Shown: positions 59,892 through 64,000 of the stretch, one piece after another
Position numbering within the stretch: position 1 is the first letter of the stretch
How the letters are laid out: the number at the start of each line of letters is the position of its first letter
NCBI GenBank assembly: GCA_017524385.1
Contig: JAFWSS010000128.1
Span: 41,932-105,931, forward strand
Length of the DNA: 64,000 nucleotides
Reading direction: 5' to 3'
From: Prevotella sp.
GTDB lineage: Bacteria; Bacteroidota; Bacteroidia; Bacteroidales; Bacteroidaceae
Made by a program: the position numbers and the translations under genes
Notes under the pieces: model-generated
Database searches by the model: none
Told to the model about the DNA's origin: nothing
Seen by the model: the letters and a program-made list of their open reading frames with translations, nothing else

Positions 59892-61814
59892 ATGGATAAG
59901 AACACAATCGTCGGCTTCGTGTTGATAGCAATTATCTTGATTGGATGGAGTTGGTACACCAGACCTTCAGAGGAGGAATTGAAAGCCCAACAAGAACAAG
60001 TTGAGAAAGAGCAGGCTGCCCAAAAACAGCTAGAGGCCAAGAAGAAAGCAGAAGAAGCAAAGAAGAAGGCCGAACAAGCGGAGGCTCTCAAGGACAGTAC
60101 AGCCATGTTCCACAACGCCCTTAGCGGCACAGCCAGCGACGTGGTGCTGAAGAACGAGAAATTGGAACTCACACTGAGCACCAAAGGCGGCACAGTGACG
60201 AAAGCCGTGGTGAAGGATTTCAAGGACAAGGACGGCAAGCCAGATGTGACCATCTTCGAGGGCAAGGACCAGAATCTCGATTTCAGTCTTGAAGGCAAGG
60301 ATATGAACATCAGCACCTCCGACCTCTATTTCACCCCTTCGGAGCAGACGGATAGCACTGTGACATTCACCGCTGATGCCGGCGAAGGCCGGAGCATCAT
60401 GATGACCTACCGCCTTGGCCGCAACTACATGGCTTACTTCACCTTCAAGGCCGTTGGAATGGAAGGTCTGTTCTCCCCGAAGACCCACGCGATGAATGTG
60501 ACTTGGCACGAGCGCTGCAAGCAACAGGAGAAAGGCCATGAGTTTGAAAACCGTTATGCCACCCTGACCTACAAGGAAAAAGGCTCAGGCACCGACTACC
60601 TGAGCGAGACTCAGGAAAAGAGCGAGACACTTGAAACCCCCATCGACTGGGTGGCCTTCAAGAGCCAGTTCTTCAGCGCCATGATGATTGCCAAAGACGA
60701 GTTCTCCACCGGTGCCAAGTTGAAAAGCGTTCCCCAGGACAAGAGCACCGGCTATCTGAAGACCTACGATGCCGAGTTGGAAACCTTCTTCGACCCCAAA
60801 GGCGAGACAGCCACAGAGTTGGAGTTCTTCTATGGTCCCAACGACTTCCGCCTTCTGCAAGCCGTTGAAAAGGAAAGCCATTTTGGCAAAGACCTGAAGA
60901 TGGAGCGCCTCGTCTATCTTGGTTGGCCCCTCATCCGCTATATCAACCGTTTTTTCACCCTCTATGTGTTCGACTGGCTCACCAAACTCGGTTTGAATAT
61001 GGGCATCGTGCTGATTCTCATCACGTTGCTGCTTAAAGCCATCACCTATCCCATGGTGAAGAAGAGTTACATGAGTTCGGCCAAGATGCGCGTCCTTCGT
61101 CCCAAGATTGAAGAGGCCACCAAGCAATACGACAAACCCGAGGACCAGATGCAGAAGAGCCAGGCCCAGATGCAAATCTACTCGCAATATGGCGTGAGTC
61201 CGTTGAGCGGCTGCCTCCCGATGCTCATCCAAATGCCCATCTGGATTGCGATGTTCAACTTCGTGCCGAATGCCATCCAACTGCGTGGCGAGAAATTCCT
61301 CTGGATTGACGACCTCTCCACCTACGACCCCATCCTGCAGTGGGACAACCCCATATGGGCCATCGGCGACCACCTGTCGCTCACCTGCATCCTCTTCTGC
61401 GTGGCCAACATCCTCTATTCCGTGATGACCATGCGCCAGCAGCGCGACCAGATGGTAGGTGAACAAGCCCAACAGATGAAGATGATGCAATGGATGATGT
61501 TCCTCATGCCCGTATTCTTCTTCTTCATGTTCAACAACTACAGCGCCGGCCTCAATTTCTATTATTTCATCTCGCTCTTCTTCAGCGCCGCCATCATGTT
61601 CATACTTCGCAAGACCACCAACGACGCGAAACTGCTTGCCATCCTTGAAGCCCGCTACGAAGAGAACAAAAAGAACCCCAAGAAGAAGAAAGGCTTCGCC
61701 GCACGCCTGGAAGCGATGCAGCAGCAGATGCAGCAACAGCAAGAAGAGATGAAACGCAAACGCGAAGAACTTGAGCGGAAACAAAATGAATTGAACAAGA
61801 GAATCAAGAAATAA
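59892..61814 (+). CDS. yidC: Membrane protein insertase YidC
   Basis: 640 residues from ATG 59892 (MDKNTIVGFVLIAIILIGWSW); the frame is open to 59811 but begins inside the promoter. A first helix is followed by a coiled-coil linker (EEELKAQQEQVEKEQAAQ), a large periplasmic beta-sandwich domain (about 95-350) and the conserved C-terminal five-helix core with KKSYMSSAKMRVLRPKI and GVSPLSGCLPMLIQMPIW. The tail is very basic and rich in Gln and Lys, as in other Bacteroidetes, and may contact the ribosome. It inserts membrane proteins alone or with Sec. Confidence 0.95.
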   Translation: MDKNTIVGFVLIAIILIGWSWYTRPSEEELKAQQEQVEKEQAAQKQLEAKKKAEEAKKKAEQAEALKDSTAMFHNALSGTASDVVLKNEKLELTLSTKGGTVTKAVVKDFKDKDGKPDVTIFEGKDQNLDFSLEGKDMNISTSDLYFTPSEQTDSTVTFTADAGEGRSIMMTYRLGRNYMAYFTFKAVGMEGLFSPKTHAMNVTWHERCKQQEKGHEFENRYATLTYKEKGSGTDYLSETQEKSETLETPIDWVAFKSQFFSAMMIAKDEFSTGAKLKSVPQDKSTGYLKTYDAELETFFDPKGETATELEFFYGPNDFRLLQAVEKESHFGKDLKMERLVYLGWPLIRYINRFFTLYVFDWLTKLGLNMGIVLILITLLLKAITYPMVKKSYMSSAKMRVLRPKIEEATKQYDKPEDQMQKSQAQMQIYSQYGVSPLSGCLPMLIQMPIWIAMFNFVPNAIQLRGEKFLWIDDLSTYDPILQWDNPIWAIGDHLSLTCILFCVANILYSVMTMRQQRDQMVGEQAQQMKMMQWMMFLMPVFFFFMFNNYSAGLNFYYFISLFFSAAIMFILRKTTNDAKLLAILEARYEENKKNPKKKKGFAARLEAMQQQMQQQQEEMKRKREELERKQNELNKRIKK

Positions 61815-61821
61815 CCATCCT

Positions 61822-63993
61822 ATGTACAAGACCCTCATCATGGCAGCCGCAATCGCCATCACCTCCGTCCAAGGAGCCGAAGCCCAGAACAAGCCCAACA
61901 TCGGCAAGAATGCCATCACCATGAAAGGCGACCTGCTCACCCCCGAGGCCCTGTGGGCCATGGGGCGCATCAGCAGTTACGCCCCATCACCTGATGGCAA
62001 GCAGATTGTCTATCAAATCGGCTACTACAGTGTGGAGGCCAACGCCAGCCACCATGTCCTATGCATCATCAACAGCGACGGCAGCGGTCAGCGACAACTG
62101 ACCACCAGCGCCTCCAACGAGACCGACCCCTCCTGGCTGGGCAACCGCATCGCCTTCCTCACCGGCGGCGAGATATGGACGATGGCCCCCGATGGCAGCG
62201 ACCGTCGTCAACTCAGCCATACCGGCGGCGAAGTGGAAGGCTACAAGTTCTCACCCGACGGCAGCCGCGTGGTCTATATCAAGTCCATCCCCTTCCACGA
62301 CATCATACAAGAGAACCCTTCCGACCTCCCCAAGGCTACCGGTAGACTTGTCACCGACCTGATGTACCGCCACTGGGACCACTACGTGGAGAGCATCGCC
62401 CACCCCTTCGTGGCCGAGGTGAACTCCAGCGGCATCGGTGCGGGGCGTGACATTCTGGAAGGCGAGCCTTTCGAATGCCCTATGGAACCCTTCGGCGGCA
62501 TCGAGCAACTCGACTGGAGCCGCGACTCGAAGCAGATAGCCTATACCTGCCGTAAGAAGACTGGTTTGGAATACTCCATCTCCACCGACTCCGACATCTT
62601 CCTTTATGATGTGGAGCAGAAGACCACCCGCAACCTTTGCAAGCCGGAAGACTACAAAGGACCATCGGTGGATGCCACCAAGACCATGCGCCACCAGTCG
62701 GTGAACGCCCCCGAGAACCTGAAGAACAACCCTGGCTACGACCAGAACCCTCAGTTCTCTCCCGACGGCAAGTATATTGCCTGGCAAAGCATGGCCCGCG
62801 ACGGCTATGAGGCCGACCGCAACCGCCTCTGCCTCTACGACCTGGCCACCGGCGAGAAACGATACCTGACAGAGTCGTTCGACTCCGACGTCGATGGTTT
62901 CTGCTGGTCGGACACGAAAGACGCCCTCATCTACTTCACCGGCGTCTGGCACGGCACGTTCAACATCTACTCCATCGACCGCAAGGGCAACGTCACCCAA
63001 GTGAACACCGGCGAGCGCTGGGCTGATTATGGTTCGGTCCAGATGCTGGGCGATGGCAAGCGCCTGTTGGCTGAGCGTCACAGTTTCATCGCCCCTGCCG
63101 ACCTTTACATCGTCTCTCCCGCGAAGAAAACCAAGGACATGGCGACGGTGACCCAACTCACCTATGAGAACAAGCACATCCTCGACCAGTTGTCACTCCC
63201 CTCAGTGGAGCAGCGTTGGGTGAAATCCACCGACAACAAGGACATGATGTACTGGGTGATTCGTCCTCCCCATTTCGACGAGACGAAGAAATACCCCACC
63301 CTGCTCTTCTGCGAAGGCGGCCCCCAAAGCCCTGTGTCGCAGTTCTGGAGCTACCGTTGGAACTTCATGATCATGGCCTCCCAAGGCTATGTCGTTGTAG
63401 CGCCCAACCGCCACGGCCTTCCTGGTTTCGGTAGTGAGTGGTGCGAGGAAATCAGCGGCGACTGGACCGGGCAGTGCATGTCGGACTACCTGACAGCCAT
63501 CGACGACGCCTGCAACACCCTGCCTTATGTCAACCGCGACCGTTTGGGAGCCGTCGGTGCCTCTTTCGGTGGTTTCAGCGTGTATTATCTTGCCGGTCAT
63601 CACGACAAGCGTTTCAAATGCTTCATCGCCCATGACGGTGCCTTCAACCTCGAGGCAATGTATACCGAGACCGAGGAGAACTGGTTCAGCAACTGGGAGT
63701 ACGACGATGCTTACTGGAACAAGGACCGCACAGCCAATGCTGACAAGACATACAAGAACTCACCTCACCAGTTTGTTGACAAGTGGGATACTCCTATCCT
63801 CGTTATCCATGGCGAGAAGGATTACCGCATCAACGCAACTCAGGGTATGTCGGCATTTAATGCTGCCCGCATGAAGGGTATTCCAGCCGAGTTGCTCATC
63901 TTCCCTGATGAGAACCACTGGGTACTGAAACCACAGAACGGTGTACTGTGGCAGCGCACCTTCTTTAACTGGTTGGACCGCTGGTTGAAATAA
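61822..63993 (+). CDS. S9-family dipeptidyl peptidase (DPP5-like)
   Basis: 723 residues, signal peptide ending GAEAQ. A seven-bladed propeller (about 45-430; SPDGKQIVY, FSPDGSRVVYI and FSPDGKYIAW are blade motifs) precedes an alpha/beta-hydrolase domain. The catalytic triad is Ser in GASFGG (about 582), Asp in HGEKDYR (about 666) and His in DENHW (about 698). It resembles DPP5 of Porphyromonas, which removes dipeptides in the periplasm for amino-acid feeding. It starts 7 bp after yidC, so the two share a transcript. The stop is 7 bp from the window edge. Confidence 0.92.
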   Translation: MYKTLIMAAAIAITSVQGAEAQNKPNIGKNAITMKGDLLTPEALWAMGRISSYAPSPDGKQIVYQIGYYSVEANASHHVLCIINSDGSGQRQLTTSASNETDPSWLGNRIAFLTGGEIWTMAPDGSDRRQLSHTGGEVEGYKFSPDGSRVVYIKSIPFHDIIQENPSDLPKATGRLVTDLMYRHWDHYVESIAHPFVAEVNSSGIGAGRDILEGEPFECPMEPFGGIEQLDWSRDSKQIAYTCRKKTGLEYSISTDSDIFLYDVEQKTTRNLCKPEDYKGPSVDATKTMRHQSVNAPENLKNNPGYDQNPQFSPDGKYIAWQSMARDGYEADRNRLCLYDLATGEKRYLTESFDSDVDGFCWSDTKDALIYFTGVWHGTFNIYSIDRKGNVTQVNTGERWADYGSVQMLGDGKRLLAERHSFIAPADLYIVSPAKKTKDMATVTQLTYENKHILDQLSLPSVEQRWVKSTDNKDMMYWVIRPPHFDETKKYPTLLFCEGGPQSPVSQFWSYRWNFMIMASQGYVVVAPNRHGLPGFGSEWCEEISGDWTGQCMSDYLTAIDDACNTLPYVNRDRLGAVGASFGGFSVYYLAGHHDKRFKCFIAHDGAFNLEAMYTETEENWFSNWEYDDAYWNKDRTANADKTYKNSPHQFVDKWDTPILVIHGEKDYRINATQGMSAFNAARMKGIPAELLIFPDENHWVLKPQNGVLWQRTFFNWLDRWLK

Positions 63994-64000
63994 GCAAGCA

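Noticed and set aside
60585-61970. 461-codon open frame opposite yidC
   Set aside because: No domain pattern, hydrophobic-histidine composition typical of antisense frames, and full overlap with a certain gene.
62251-63177. 308-codon open frame opposite the DPP5-like gene
   Set aside because: Antisense shadow in a GC-biased coding region; no motifs or promoter.

Overview
The window reads as a chromosomal segment from a member of the Bacteroidales, most likely Prevotella or a close relative in the Prevotellaceae. The reasons are a SusC/SusD pair, a Por-type C-terminal tail on a secreted protein, small families largely confined to Bacteroidetes (DUF4230, DUF4738, DUF4834, DUF4890), almost no Shine-Dalgarno sequences, and promoters of the Bacteroidetes form TTTG-N19-21-TAnnTTTG. 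I see no transposase, integrase, phage gene or CRISPR array.

Positions 1-12954 are the distal part of an exopolysaccharide or capsule locus, all on the plus strand and mostly joined by ATGA start/stop overlaps. It holds a GT2 fragment cut by the window edge, an IspD/TarI-type cytidylyltransferase, an NDP-sugar epimerase-type SDR, three GT4, one GT32 and two further GT2 glycosyltransferases, two acyltransferase-3 membrane proteins, an EpsG-type polymerase and a PglD/NeuD-type acetyltransferase. Flippase, initiating transferase and export genes are not here and presumably lie upstream. Directly behind come a signal-peptidase-like protease and an ABC exporter (12961-15202).

Positions 15485-31587 are mainly housekeeping: a secreted double-CBM-like protein, a TPM-domain protein, a lipoprotein, pncB, a class A PBP, pyrB-pyrI, glyA, an acidic repeat protein with a possible sliding-clamp motif, a WalJ-type metallo-hydrolase, a formylglycine-enzyme-like protein, mutY and rpsA. 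Positions 31677-41467 form a hexuronate region: uxuA-uxuB, a convergent SusC/SusD pair and uxaB. Positions 41601-49847 hold lipoproteins, two tandem DUF4230 genes, an AGCS amino-acid:Na+ symporter, a UlaG-like hydrolase, a GH95 fucosidase and thioredoxin. Then follow dnaE, back to back with psd-pssA-DUF4834, a FeoB-associated-like Cys-rich protein, tRNA-Cys(GCA), an 826-residue multidomain protein of unknown function, a small secreted protein, yidC and a DPP5-like S9 peptidase ending at the window edge.

The features that ordinary annotation does not explain are: (i) purine-rich AGGA/GGAAT repeats phased at 9-11 bp in nearly every gene-end spacer, culminating in a 270 bp nested array at 58780-59050; (ii) the 826-residue protein joining an RNA-polymerase alpha-CTD-like domain, two winged-helix-like domains, 22 SAPSEx hexapeptides and a C-terminal domain resembling the helicase-associated domain; (iii) the 212-residue acidic protein with seven 9-residue repeats and a QLMLF motif, preceded by two inverted repeats. 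All identifications come from reading motifs by eye; no database search was possible.
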